From Leishmania martiniquensis (Eukaryota; Euglenozoa; Kinetoplastea; Trypanosomatida; Trypanosomatidae): a stretch of DNA of 64,000 nucleotides. Where the stretch lies: the NCBI RefSeq assembly GCF_017916325.1, contig NC_090145.1, positions 398,501 through 462,500 of the forward strand. The letters are read 5' to 3'. The position numbers and the translations under genes were made by a program. Below the pieces are notes generated by a model, which saw only the letters and a list, made by a program, of their open reading frames with translations, searched no databases and was not told the DNA's origin. This document shows, piece by piece, positions 18,107 through 27,400 of this stretch. The stretch's first letter is position 1; every line of letters starts with the position of its first letter.

Positions 18107-21100
18107 TTAAAAGCACACCTTCAGCGCTTTGGCCGCCTCGTCACGCACATCCGAGCAGGGGTCCTCGAGCAGCTGACGCAGAATCTCGAGAACAACGCCG
18201 GTGCGCTCCTCTTCGTCAAACCGCAGGGGCGGCAGCACGTCGTCCACGCTGCCTACGGCACGACTCTTTCCACTACCACTGCCGGTGAGGAGAGGGGGTA
18301 GAGGCTTGTGCATCAAGATGCTGTACACCACGGTGCCGGAGGGCAGTTCCGGCTTGTAAGCGGACATGGGCGACGACGTTGGCGGGCTGGCGCTTGCCTC
18401 CTCGCCATCTTTCGCCTCTAGCAACGGCGCAGGCGTCGTTATGGTGTGCGCCTCGGGCGAGCTAAGAAGCACTTCCAAGATGACCTTCGCCACCACCAAG
18501 CGCACGTTCAGTACCGGATCACGGGCAAGTTGATCGAGGAGCGGAATAAAGGCAGCGGTCTTGTCCACTCGTAGACGCATGGCAATGCGCAGGAGGGCGC
18601 TACGGCTGAGGTAAGTTTCCCATGCGGGTGCATAGGCACAAATGCGCGGCCAGAGCACGTCATCGACAAGTGAGTTCACATTGAGGCAGCCGGAGACGGC
18701 GGCATTGCCGGTGGCGTCGAGGGCGCGGGCTCCGTAGCGCATGCCAAGCTGTCGTCCTGCATTTCCCCCCCTCTCCCTCCCTCCGCTTCCTACCACCGCA
18801 CTGGTGCCGGCGGCATTCCGGCTGCTCGCGACAGCCACTTGCAGACACATCCGCTCCACAGCATCCAACGCAGCGTCCCGGACCGCCTTGACCTTGTCGA
18901 AGAGCGCCGCCACCAGCAGCGTCAGCAGGTCGGTGCGGGCCAGCTGATACAGCGGGTGTGTGTGTGCCCACGCTGCCGCGTCAGGGCCACTTTGCCGAGT
19001 CACTGCAGCGGCCTCAGTCACGGGGCCCTGCGCCGCATCGTCGGCGGCGCTATCGCCGGAGACGCGCCTGGCGTTGATGGCGCTGAAGGCCATGGAGCCC
19101 ATCCGCTGTGCATTGGTATGCCGTCCATGCAACGCGGGTGTGGGTGCAGCGGCGGCTGTTCGTAGCAGACAGCCGCAGAGGTGGGCAAGAAGCACGGCAT
19201 ACTTCTCACGCAACCGCCACAGTTCGTGCTGGGCCAGCTGCCGAAGGCACTGAAGAAGGGCGTCGTAGTGTACCTCGTCGGCGCTCTCGCCACTCAGCAT
19301 TCTCCGCTGGTCTTCCTTGTCGAAACACTGATGGCTGCGCTCATCGTGTGGGGGTTGCCGCATACGCATCAGCAGCAAGTCCGTGAGCTGAGAGACGAGG
19401 GCGAGCTGCACAGTCGGCCTGTCGTCCGTCATCAGCCGCAGGAGCGCATCCGTGTTGGAGTAAAGGTAGCGAGCCCACACAGTTGCCTCTCCTTCCTCTG
19501 ATGTGGATGCGGAGGAGGCAGAGCGTGCCAGCGGCGACGGATCTGCGACCGCCAAGGCGCTCAAGGTTCGGGACAGCCCCGCGAGGGCCCTGGCTGAACG
19601 GCAGCGGACGCGTGTATCGCCGTCACTGGCAGCGGCAAGGACGCGCCGCGCGGTGGCGTCCAGCAGCTGCAAAAGCGCCTCACGTAGCGAAGGAAGCAGT
19701 GAGGACTCCCGCGACGAGGTGCTTGTCTTCGTGTGCGCTTGCTCCCTATGAGGACCGGCTGAGGAGCTTACCCTCAGCGCCGCTTCCGCTGCTACACCGA
19801 AGCACCGCATCGCGCACTGGGCTGCGATGCAGCGCACCTCGACCTCCTCGTCATCCACCAGGTCGTTCAGCGGCGCCGCCCCAGAGCGTGGGGCAGGCGT
19901 ATAAAGAGAGGCGAGGAGGTGCATTAAGTGTGACAGCCAAGTTCGTGCGCGCAGCTGGTGCGCTGTCGGCTCCGGAGTGGTCGACAGCTTCTCCTCATTG
20001 GCGAGTTCAGACATGCGGGCGAGGAAGAGACAGGCCGTCGCGACCAGTCGTGGCAGGCGCTGCGCTATCAACCACCGGGTCTTCCAGCTCGCGTAGCGCG
20101 GCACCCAGCGAAGGCAAACGGCGAGAAGGACGAAGAGCTGCGCGCATACGGCGTCGAGAACGTGCGATGGGGGTGCGCCGGCGTCATGCGCTGGTGCTGA
20201 GAAGCCACGGTGCACACCAGTCTGCGGTGTGACAGAAAGCTGTACCGCTGCCTCGGCCGTTAGGCGCTGCACTGCGTCCAGAGCGGCTTCAAGGAGAGCG
20301 AAGTCTACGGAAGCGGGACTCTCCTCCAACATGGGCAGCGCTTCTGCGGCGGCGGTGTCGAGCTCTAGTAAGCTTCCTGCGGCGGTCATCGCAGACCAGA
20401 GAGCCGGTGCCATCATGGTGGGGCCGGCAGGATCGACTAGGGGCATCGGCGGCGCTGGCGATGGCGCTGCTGCCTCTTCCCTCGCGTGTTTCTCCGACGT
20501 CTCGAGGCCCTTTTCCGCCCGCTGCTGGAGGTCGATGGCCACGCGAAGCACATGCAGCAACGGGGGAAGGGCGCTGGGCGGCACCAGCACTTCCATGAGG
20601 AGTGGGCACACCGCCGAGAGGGAGAAGATGGGGGCGGACGCGCCGCTGGCGCTCGCATTCGGGGGCGCGCGCGCAGCCGCGGTGGGGTGAAATATGCTCA
20701 GAAAGTCGACGCAAAGCGGCAGCGCTCGCAGCAGCGTGCGACGCACAAGTCGGTGAAGATGAAAGGCGGAGGCGGCGTTGATAGCGCCTCGCGGCCACTT
20801 GGCGCCGCCCTTCTCTATCGTTCCGTCAGCGGGGGAGGCTGTCGCCATCAGGAAGGTGGCATTGCCAGGCATGCTCGCGGCAGGAGAAGGGACCGCACCC
20901 GCGAAGCTGACGTCCCACGCGCTGAGCGAGGCGATCCGGGACTCGCTTGGGCCGGGGCCAATCTGCAGCATCATGCGGCCACCATCCAGGTCGACTTTCA
21001 TGAGAACGCGGTGGCGCAGCAGAAGCTCTGACAGCAGCACCTGTGCCGTGACCAGAGCCGAGCGCAGGACGCGGCTCGCGCTGTCCGTCAGCGTCTTCAT

Positions 21101-23056
21101 TGAAGAGGGCGTTAGGGAGCGCGGCATTGGCACGGCGCGCACGGAAACGGCGGCGGCGACGCAGTATGCCACGTGGCGGCGCGACATGCGGTACATAAAC
21201 GTCTGCAGCGCCGCTGTGGTCAGGAGCGGTTCAGCCGGGACGCGTATCCCTGACCATGCATCCGCATCCGCTCCCGCATCGATAGCGGCCACCTTGCTTC
21301 TCAGAGGGGAGGAACAGGGACTGACGCCGCTGGCGTGGCCCGACGTGGCCCTCTGCTGCTCCTGCTGTTGCTGTTCGGCTTCCCACAACACTGTTTGGAC
21401 GGCATGCAACAGCCCGCTCACCGTCTCCACCGCCACGGCCACCGGGCCGGGATACGGCGACTCAAGAAAGCCCTGAAGCGTCTTGAGCAGCGAGCGCCAC
21501 CGGCTACGCAGCGCATTGCGGCGCTCATCGCAGCACAGGTAATCGAAAAGGCAAAGGCTGTCGTCCGCGTGCAGTCGCGTCGGCCTCGCCATGCCCACAT
21601 CGCTGCTAAGAGGGGAGGCAGTGCTGGCGGCCGCTGGCGGAGTCAGCGCGTCCGTCCACCGAACAAGCCCCGATACCAACGCCCGCGCTCGCACATTGAC
21701 AGTGAAGAAGTCGTCCCCGCCGCTGCTGCCGGTATCCGAGGCGTACGCGGCACCGTACAGGTCGAAATCGGCACTGGAGAGCGGCAGGCAGGGCGCGGGC
21801 GGCACCCTTCGAAGCGCCTGTCCGTTGTCCACACGACGGCGATGCCTGCGGAAGCAGCGAAAGGCTGCCAGGGGGCTACTCGCAAAGACACCGTTGCCGC
21901 GGCTGCAGCTTCCACTAGCGTCACTCGCCCCAGCGGCACCCGCACCGCTGCAGAGGGAGGCGAGGCGACTGCTGCCGTCAAAGCACCACGGCCCTGTGAG
22001 GGAGGCGTAGCTCCCACTGCACAGAAACTGGACGGACTCGTCTTCTATGGCGAGCGCGTAGCAGCGCTTGCGAACGTCCTCCTCCGTTGGTGCAGGAAAA
22101 TCAGTCGGCAGAGTTTCTGACAGTGAGGCGCTCGCGTCCTTGCTGTTGATGGTGGTGCTGCACGTAGGTTTGGGGTCCAGTCGAGCTCCTGCGCCCATAG
22201 AGGGCGACGCAGTCGCTACGGCGGCCCTCGTTCTCATGCTGAGCATGTGCTTCCTCTGTAGCTGTTTCCACACCGCTGCGGCAAGCCGCACGGTCGGCGC
22301 CGCGCCGTCACCTGTGTCGCTGTTCTCTACAGGGTCGGCATCCCCAGCCGGGTCACTATCCTCGTTTTCTAAGTAGTCTGCCTCTGCGTCGGCCGCCATC
22401 GACGTGGCTGTAACCGCCATGTCTGCTTGCAGCACGGAGAGCGGCACGTACTTGAGGTCCCAGCTCTCCAGCGTGATGTCGCGCTCAAGTGCCACCCCGA
22501 AAAAGAGGTGGGGGATCACCACCTGTGCTGTGAACTGCCGCGTCTCCTCTGCACTGCTGGCGGCGAGCAAGGCGCACACCGGCTGCACATCCTCGACGGA
22601 CAGAAACGCACCAAAGGTGTTGCCACGTGCGCTGTGGGAGGTGCCGGATGCGGTAGGTGAGTTTCCGCTAGACCCCAGTGTTGTAGGCCCCAGCGGCGTG
22701 CGACGAGGCAGCGTCACTCCGAGCAACGCCATCCCTGCCACCAGCGCCAGCTGCGCGTCGTCTTCTTCCACGCATCGCAGCAGGTACGGCACAATCTCCG
22801 TTTCCACCCAGCGGCTTCCAAGCCTGTGACACAGGTGCGGCAGGAGCAGCACCGCTCGATAGCGGTCCTGCTTGTGCTCCCGCGGCTCCCTGGAGAGGTC
22901 TTCAGCATCACCGGCCGAAACCAGCGCCGAGCTGACGCCGCCGTCCTCATCGTCCTCGTCGAGTCCGCGCACCGTGGCAGCGTCGCCGCTTCGATTCGGC
23001 AGTGGCCAGTGGATGAGATTCTCCAGCACCGCCAGCGCCACAACGCGGTTCTCCAT
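18107..23056 (-). CDS. HEAT-repeat protein resembling PP2A-A / PP4R1 regulatory subunits
   Basis: Encodes 1649 aa from the ATG at 23054-23056 (MENRVVALAVLENLIHWPLP). HEAT-type helical pairs are visible at the N-terminus (VETEIVPYLLRCVEEDDAQL, about 75-105) and repeatedly in the C-terminal third. Examples are VEVRCIAAQCAMR, ALFDKVKAVRDAALDAVERM, LARDPVLNVRLVVAKVILEV (about 1508-1527) and LLEDPCSDVRDEAAKALKVC, which ends the protein. The D-x-V-R signature and the WRLREKYAVLLAHLC segment recall the scaffolding A subunit of PP2A and the PP4 regulator PPP4R1. The middle (about 300-1000) is interrupted by Ser/Ala-rich linkers, so the protein is much longer than those relatives (about 590 and 950 residues). 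A phosphatase scaffold role is an inference; other HEAT proteins remain possible. Confidence 0.8.
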   Translation of the reverse strand: MENRVVALAVLENLIHWPLPNRSGDAATVRGLDEDDEDGGVSSALVSAGDAEDLSREPREHKQDRYRAVLLLPHLCHRLGSRWVETEIVPYLLRCVEEDDAQLALVAGMALLGVTLPRRTPLGPTTLGSSGNSPTASGTSHSARGNTFGAFLSVEDVQPVCALLAASSAEETRQFTAQVVIPHLFFGVALERDITLESWDLKYVPLSVLQADMAVTATSMAADAEADYLENEDSDPAGDADPVENSDTGDGAAPTVRLAAAVWKQLQRKHMLSMRTRAAVATASPSMGAGARLDPKPTCSTTINSKDASASLSETLPTDFPAPTEEDVRKRCYALAIEDESVQFLCSGSYASLTGPWCFDGSSRLASLCSGAGAAGASDASGSCSRGNGVFASSPLAAFRCFRRHRRRVDNGQALRRVPPAPCLPLSSADFDLYGAAYASDTGSSGGDDFFTVNVRARALVSGLVRWTDALTPPAAASTASPLSSDVGMARPTRLHADDSLCLFDYLCCDERRNALRSRWRSLLKTLQGFLESPYPGPVAVAVETVSGLLHAVQTVLWEAEQQQQEQQRATSGHASGVSPCSSPLRSKVAAIDAGADADAWSGIRVPAEPLLTTAALQTFMYRMSRRHVAYCVAAAVSVRAVPMPRSLTPSSMKTLTDSASRVLRSALVTAQVLLSELLLRHRVLMKVDLDGGRMMLQIGPGPSESRIASLSAWDVSFAGAVPSPAASMPGNATFLMATASPADGTIEKGGAKWPRGAINAASAFHLHRLVRRTLLRALPLCVDFLSIFHPTAAARAPPNASASGASAPIFSLSAVCPLLMEVLVPPSALPPLLHVLRVAIDLQQRAEKGLETSEKHAREEAAAPSPAPPMPLVDPAGPTMMAPALWSAMTAAGSLLELDTAAAEALPMLEESPASVDFALLEAALDAVQRLTAEAAVQLSVTPQTGVHRGFSAPAHDAGAPPSHVLDAVCAQLFVLLAVCLRWVPRYASWKTRWLIAQRLPRLVATACLFLARMSELANEEKLSTTPEPTAHQLRARTWLSHLMHLLASLYTPAPRSGAAPLNDLVDDEEVEVRCIAAQCAMRCFGVAAEAALRVSSSAGPHREQAHTKTSTSSRESSLLPSLREALLQLLDATARRVLAAASDGDTRVRCRSARALAGLSRTLSALAVADPSPLARSASSASTSEEGEATVWARYLYSNTDALLRLMTDDRPTVQLALVSQLTDLLLMRMRQPPHDERSHQCFDKEDQRRMLSGESADEVHYDALLQCLRQLAQHELWRLREKYAVLLAHLCGCLLRTAAAAPTPALHGRHTNAQRMGSMAFSAINARRVSGDSAADDAAQGPVTEAAAVTRQSGPDAAAWAHTHPLYQLARTDLLTLLVAALFDKVKAVRDAALDAVERMCLQVAVASSRNAAGTSAVVGSGGRERGGNAGRQLGMRYGARALDATGNAAVSGCLNVNSLVDDVLWPRICAYAPAWETYLSRSALLRIAMRLRVDKTAAFIPLLDQLARDPVLNVRLVVAKVILEVLLSSPEAHTITTPAPLLEAKDGEEASASPPTSSPMSAYKPELPSGTVVYSILMHKPLPPLLTGSGSGKSRAVGSVDDVLPPLRFDEEERTGVVLEILRQLLEDPCSDVRDEAAKALKVCF

Positions 23057-23122
23057 CGAGGCTGAAATGCTTGCCACAATAGGGGGACTGTGTGCGAGTC
23101 CGTATGGCTGTGGTGCACTCTT

Positions 23123-23180
23123 CTGCACAAGAGTGAGACAGTGATAGAGAGAGAGAGAGCGCGAGAGCGAGGGCGAGACA
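23123..23180 (-). promoter_or_regulatory. Candidate trans-splice signal of the HEAT-repeat gene
   Basis: GA repeats on the plus strand at about 23140-23178 form a sense-strand pyrimidine tract. A sense-strand AG follows at 23123-23124, 67 nt upstream of the ATG. Predicted by pattern only. Confidence 0.35.
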
Positions 23181-23941
23181 TGAGTGGGAGGTGAAGGAGA
23201 GTCGTCTGCGCGTTGGAGCAAAAAAAAAGAAGTCAGACGATGTCGCAGAGAGAAAGAGAGAGAGCGAACCTGCGCACCGATCCAAAGGGGAACATGCAAC
23301 GTGCACCCGGTGAGGAAGAAGTCGCGTATGGGCCAGAGAATCCGCAGCGTTCCCACGCATTGACAGCACCGGTGACCTCATCGGGCAGACATTTACCCCC
23401 TCCCTTTTTTTCTTATTATTGCTTCCGTCTCTTACGCTTCCTCACTTGTCTGCGGGTAGCGCTGCGCGGGTGGTGGCAGTGGCGCACGACGCTGTTCAGG
23501 GGACCGCCCCAGTTGTTGCGGCTGCTGCACTCGTTTAGCACCCCCTCCTCCTCCCTCTCCGGTGACGCTCCTCCGACATACACAAATCTTCGCTTTTTTT
23601 TCTTTCTTCCTCTTCCTCTTGTCACCGTCTTTTCGTCGCACTTGACAGGGGCAAACACGTCGATGGATGAGGGGTGAGGGCAGGGGCCGGGAGGGGGGTG
23701 GGATGGATGGGAGCGCGATGAGGCGTACGCCAACGGTATCGCCCATGCACGCTCCGAAATATATAAAATATATTGCTACCTGACACCCTCTCCCCCGGCT
23801 AAGGTTTAATCGGTTACACTCGTGCTTACTCGATACGCTTCACTGTTACCTCTTCCTCGCGTTGACATCTCCCCCGCCCCGCCCACACACACACACACAA
23901 AGAGATGGCCAGATAGATAGACACAAGGCAGGGCCAGCGGA
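23181..23941. other. Intergenic spacer, 0.76 kb
   Basis: No gene supported. Notable are an 8-nt A run (23220-23227), T-rich runs (23404-23418 and 23592-23612), an isolated AT-rich island at 23757-23775 in an otherwise GC-rich region, and a (CA)n run at 23885-23899 just past the stop of the RRM protein gene. Confidence 0.55.
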
Positions 23942-26758
23942 TTACCCGTCTAGCTTCGCGTATTGCAACACCAGGTGCCGGCCGTACAGGTGCGTTGCCT
24001 TGAGCGTCTCCAGCGCACGCGCCGCCTCGGCCTCGGAGAGGAACTCGACGAAGGCAAAGCCGCGATGGTTGTTCTCGCGGTGGGAGGAGAAGGTGTGGCT
24101 CTTGCGCGGTACACGCACCGTGCGGATCTCGCTAAAGGCCGAGAAGAGCTCGCGCACATCTTTCTCGTTCGCCTCGAAGGGAAGGTTTTTGATAATGAGT
24201 TTCTGCGGGTCGCTGCCAGGCGGCACCTTCGACAACGGCGCCGCATTCGAGTCACCGCCACGACGACGAGCGATGACGGCGGCCTTCGTAGGGTCGTCCT
24301 CGTCGTCATGGTCATCGCCCGCTCTCGCCTTGACGAGCCCTCCGGTGGTGCCTGCCACACGTGCCTGCTGCTGCAGCTGCACGGTCTGCTTGCTGACGAC
24401 ACACGAGAGGGGGCGGCCTGCTAGGGTCTTGCCATTGATCTTCGACATACAGTAGACGAGCGTGCTCTGATTTGCCAGAGTCAAGAAGGCGCGGCCTTCC
24501 TCCTGTTGGAGGACGAGGCGCTTGATGAGCGTGTCTGGCGCACGAGCCAGTCGCGGGCAGGCATCCAGGAGGAAGGCGTGCAGCTCATCCTCGGTGGTGT
24601 GGAAGGGGATGTTGGTGAGAAACAGCGTGTACACCATTGCATTGGCGCCCACAGCGGCAGCAGAGCCAGTGATGTCGGCGTCGGCACCTGCGTCCGTCGA
24701 TGGCCCAGCCGCCAGCCCAAGGTCTGCGGCGGCTGTGACCGCAGCGCTGCCGCCCTCGCCGTCTTCCAGCAGCGCCCCCACCGGTGCCCACTCGAGGAAC
24801 AGCGGCGCCGTCTTGAAAAGCTTATAGGAGAGTCGCGTGAAGGCCACGCGCGCGTCTTGCGGGTGCGTGTAGCGGAACAACGCAAACGTTCCTGCCGACG
24901 GGAAGGCGGATGATTCCAGCACACCGTAGCGCACAAACAACTTCGTGAGCTCCGCTGCGTCGTTGCCGTCCTTCAGCTCGAGGTTTTTCACAAGAATCGT
25001 TGTGTTCGACCGCGACTTGAGAAGATTCTGCGTGGCGCTCTCCAGCAAGTCAAAGGCAATTCCCTCGTCACTCAGCACCTGCTGAACCTCGCTCGTCAGG
25101 TACGCCTCTGCGATGGCCGCACGGACAGCGGCACCCTTGGCACCAACACCGACCACATCCTCTGACCGCACCCCCAGCCGCTTCGCTACCGTCTCCACGG
25201 CGGCGTGACTGTTCATGTACATGGTGTTCCAGATCATCTGCCCGCCCCCGCCCTCCGTGCCACGACGATCCGCCTCACGCTGCTTCTTGAACTGCGAGGA
25301 CCCAGCAAGATTCGCCCCGCTCAGTGCACCACGGACTCCCTGAGCTGCTGCCGTCGAGGCAAGTGCAGCCTCTCGCTCAAGCACGCGCTTGCTGTGGGGG
25401 TCCTCCGCGGCGGCGCTGACGCGGAGGAGGCGACCCATCAGGATGGCACCGCGGCACAACTGAAGCGCCCGCACGGCGTCCTCTGACGAAAAAAAGCGCA
25501 CGAAGGCGGCACCTTTGCTCTGCCGCGTGTCTTTCGTGAGGGGGATGTGCACCGCCTCGACTGGCCCCACCAGGGAGGCGGCAAACTGCTTCAGGTGCTC
25601 TTCCGTGGCGACGTAGGGGATGTTGCCAAGACGAATGCGGCGCGACACACGCGCCATCTCCTCCTGCGCTTCCTGCGTGGTGCCAGTGGCGTCATCGTCG
25701 AGCGCTTCCTGCTTTGGCTTCTTACAGGTATTCACCATCGTGGCAGTGGCGGCGATGCCCCCCTCTCCGTCATCTTCGCTGACGGAGCCGCCGTCGTTCG
25801 CGTCATCGTCAGGCTGCGGCCGCGGCAGCGCGTCCGCGTCACCGTGCGCCGGGGCACTGGCTAGTCCGGCCAGGAAGGCCATGTCACTCACCTTCCCCAG
25901 CGCCTGCTGCCGCGACAGAGCCCGACGCTCCTCCTCTGCCACGCCCTCATCATCGGCCCCTGCGCCTTCCACAGAACGCCTGATGGCTTTCGAGCGTCTC
26001 CGCCGCTCTGGCGCCTCCTCGCCTACAGCCGGTGTCTCCTCGACCTCGCCGTCTGCCGTAGCCGTGGGTGGGCCATCTGGAGCCCTGAGCACCTCTGCTG
26101 CCCAGGTGGGCCCCTCGGTCGCCTTTTTTCGCAGCTCCACAAACTCACGTTGTCGACGTGCCAGGCCGTCTGCGGAGGTCGCACCGGTGTCGACGTCTCC
26201 TTGTCCATCCTCGTCATCACCCCCGCGCGCACGTTTGCGAGTCGTCGCCTGCTCAGCTGGCGCCGTGGAGGAGGTGAGCCCGGAGGCCTGCTCACCGTCG
26301 AGGGCGCCAGCTCCCGGCTTGCGCTTGCCCTGCTTGTCACTCTTCTCCCTCTCCTGCTGCTGCTGCTGCTGCTTGCGCCGCTGATTGAGGGTCACGCCGA
26401 CCTCGTTGAGTCCCTTCGCCAACTCGACCTTCAGCCGCGAGCTGCGGAAGAAGGAATGGTTAAAATACTGCGCGACAAAGTGCCCCGCTGCGGAGGTGCG
26501 GAAGCCGACAAAGGCCATGCGGAGGATCGTCTTGGACGGTGTCGCTGCTGCTGCACCTGCTGCGGAGCCAACGGAGCCCTGCAGCTGCTTCTGCCGCCTG
26601 TGAGGCGCCCGTTCCAGGGCCGTGGCGGACCTGCGAATAAACTGTACATCGGTGATCTCAAGCAGCGGCGCGTCTCGCGGCGCCGTGCGCAGGAGATGCT
26701 GCTTGAGCTGTTCCTCTGTGCAGTCATTCGGGAGATTAAGAATGCGCACACGCGACAT
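23942..26758 (-). CDS. RBM19/MRD1-like: RBM19/Mrd1-like multi-RRM ribosome-biogenesis protein
   Basis: Encodes 938 aa from the ATG at 26756-26758. Five RNA recognition motifs are visible: 3-116 (RNP2 RVRILNLP; a 30-residue insert before RNP1), 374-449 (IRLGNIP; KGAAFVRF), 587-660 (TILVKNL; GTFALFRY), 709-790 (TLFLTNIP; GRAFLTL) and 853-936 (KLIIKNLP; RGFAFVEF). Between RRM2 and RRM3, the segment WNTMYMNSHAAVETVAKRLG (510-529) matches a hallmark of the RBM19/Mrd1 family. That family binds pre-rRNA in the nucleolus and is needed for early cleavages and small-subunit release. RRM1 is followed by a Gln/Lys/acidic linker (125-370) with likely nuclear signals. Length is close to human RBM19 (960). 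Domain order makes this one of the surest calls here. Confidence 0.92.
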   Translation of the reverse strand: MSRVRILNLPNDCTEEQLKQHLLRTAPRDAPLLEITDVQFIRRSATALERAPHRRQKQLQGSVGSAAGAAAATPSKTILRMAFVGFRTSAAGHFVAQYFNHSFFRSSRLKVELAKGLNEVGVTLNQRRKQQQQQQEREKSDKQGKRKPGAGALDGEQASGLTSSTAPAEQATTRKRARGGDDEDGQGDVDTGATSADGLARRQREFVELRKKATEGPTWAAEVLRAPDGPPTATADGEVEETPAVGEEAPERRRRSKAIRRSVEGAGADDEGVAEEERRALSRQQALGKVSDMAFLAGLASAPAHGDADALPRPQPDDDANDGGSVSEDDGEGGIAATATMVNTCKKPKQEALDDDATGTTQEAQEEMARVSRRIRLGNIPYVATEEHLKQFAASLVGPVEAVHIPLTKDTRQSKGAAFVRFFSSEDAVRALQLCRGAILMGRLLRVSAAAEDPHSKRVLEREAALASTAAAQGVRGALSGANLAGSSQFKKQREADRRGTEGGGGQMIWNTMYMNSHAAVETVAKRLGVRSEDVVGVGAKGAAVRAAIAEAYLTSEVQQVLSDEGIAFDLLESATQNLLKSRSNTTILVKNLELKDGNDAAELTKLFVRYGVLESSAFPSAGTFALFRYTHPQDARVAFTRLSYKLFKTAPLFLEWAPVGALLEDGEGGSAAVTAAADLGLAAGPSTDAGADADITGSAAAVGANAMVYTLFLTNIPFHTTEDELHAFLLDACPRLARAPDTLIKRLVLQQEEGRAFLTLANQSTLVYCMSKINGKTLAGRPLSCVVSKQTVQLQQQARVAGTTGGLVKARAGDDHDDEDDPTKAAVIARRRGGDSNAAPLSKVPPGSDPQKLIIKNLPFEANEKDVRELFSAFSEIRTVRVPRKSHTFSSHRENNHRGFAFVEFLSEAEAARALETLKATHLYGRHLVLQYAKLDG

Positions 26759-26782
26759 GCCGAGACTGTGACCTGTGAGATG

Positions 26783-26870
26783 CTGCACCGCAGAAATGGC
26801 TTGGGAGACGAGAGGGGGAGGGGAGAGAGGAATGGAGCAGGGAGGAGGAGAGACGATAAGGGTGGCCCCA
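26783..26870 (-). promoter_or_regulatory. Candidate trans-splice signal of the RBM19-like gene
   Basis: The plus strand at about 26803-26870 is GA/GGA-rich, a long pyrimidine tract on the sense strand. Sense-strand AG dinucleotides follow at 26800-26801 and 26783-26784, 42 and 25 nt before the ATG. Pattern-based prediction. Confidence 0.4.
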
Positions 26871-27400
26871 CTTCCTCCGCAAACACGCGCACACCGACGC
26901 TCGAACCGGCTTGCGAACGGAAACGGCACCAAGGACACCACCGCCACACCTGCCCGCGCCCGCACCTGAGCGCGGTCGGGGTGCCAGTGAGCAGCGCCAG
27001 CCGTTACATCTCTTGTCTGAGCGCATGCCTTTCTCGCACGCGCGCACACACACACACGCGCTCTCTGTGGGTATACGCCCCTTTACTATACGCGGGACAT
27101 GAGGGCGCTTGGCACACGATGAATGAAAGAGCACTTAGCGAAGAACACACACGTCGTCGTCGGAAGCAGAGAACTGAAATACACCACCGCACACACACAC
27201 ACACAGACAGACAGAAACACCGAGTTGCCCCCCCCGATGCCTCCGCGCATATGTGACGTCACCGCCATCGTCTGTGTAACCCAAGAAGGCACGCTCCCAT
27301 CTTCGCCCCTCTTCGCCCACCCACCCACCCTCCCTCCCTCGTTCGACTGGGGTACACAACTACGTACGCTTATTATGAGGTCCACCGCGGACTGCGAGGC
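26871..27400. other. Unique spacer between the RBM19-like gene and the transporter repeat
   Basis: No gene seen. It contains (CA)n runs at 27046-27056 and 27190-27204 and CCCA/CCCT repeats at 27316-27336. It ends exactly where the duplicated transporter unit begins. Confidence 0.5.
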
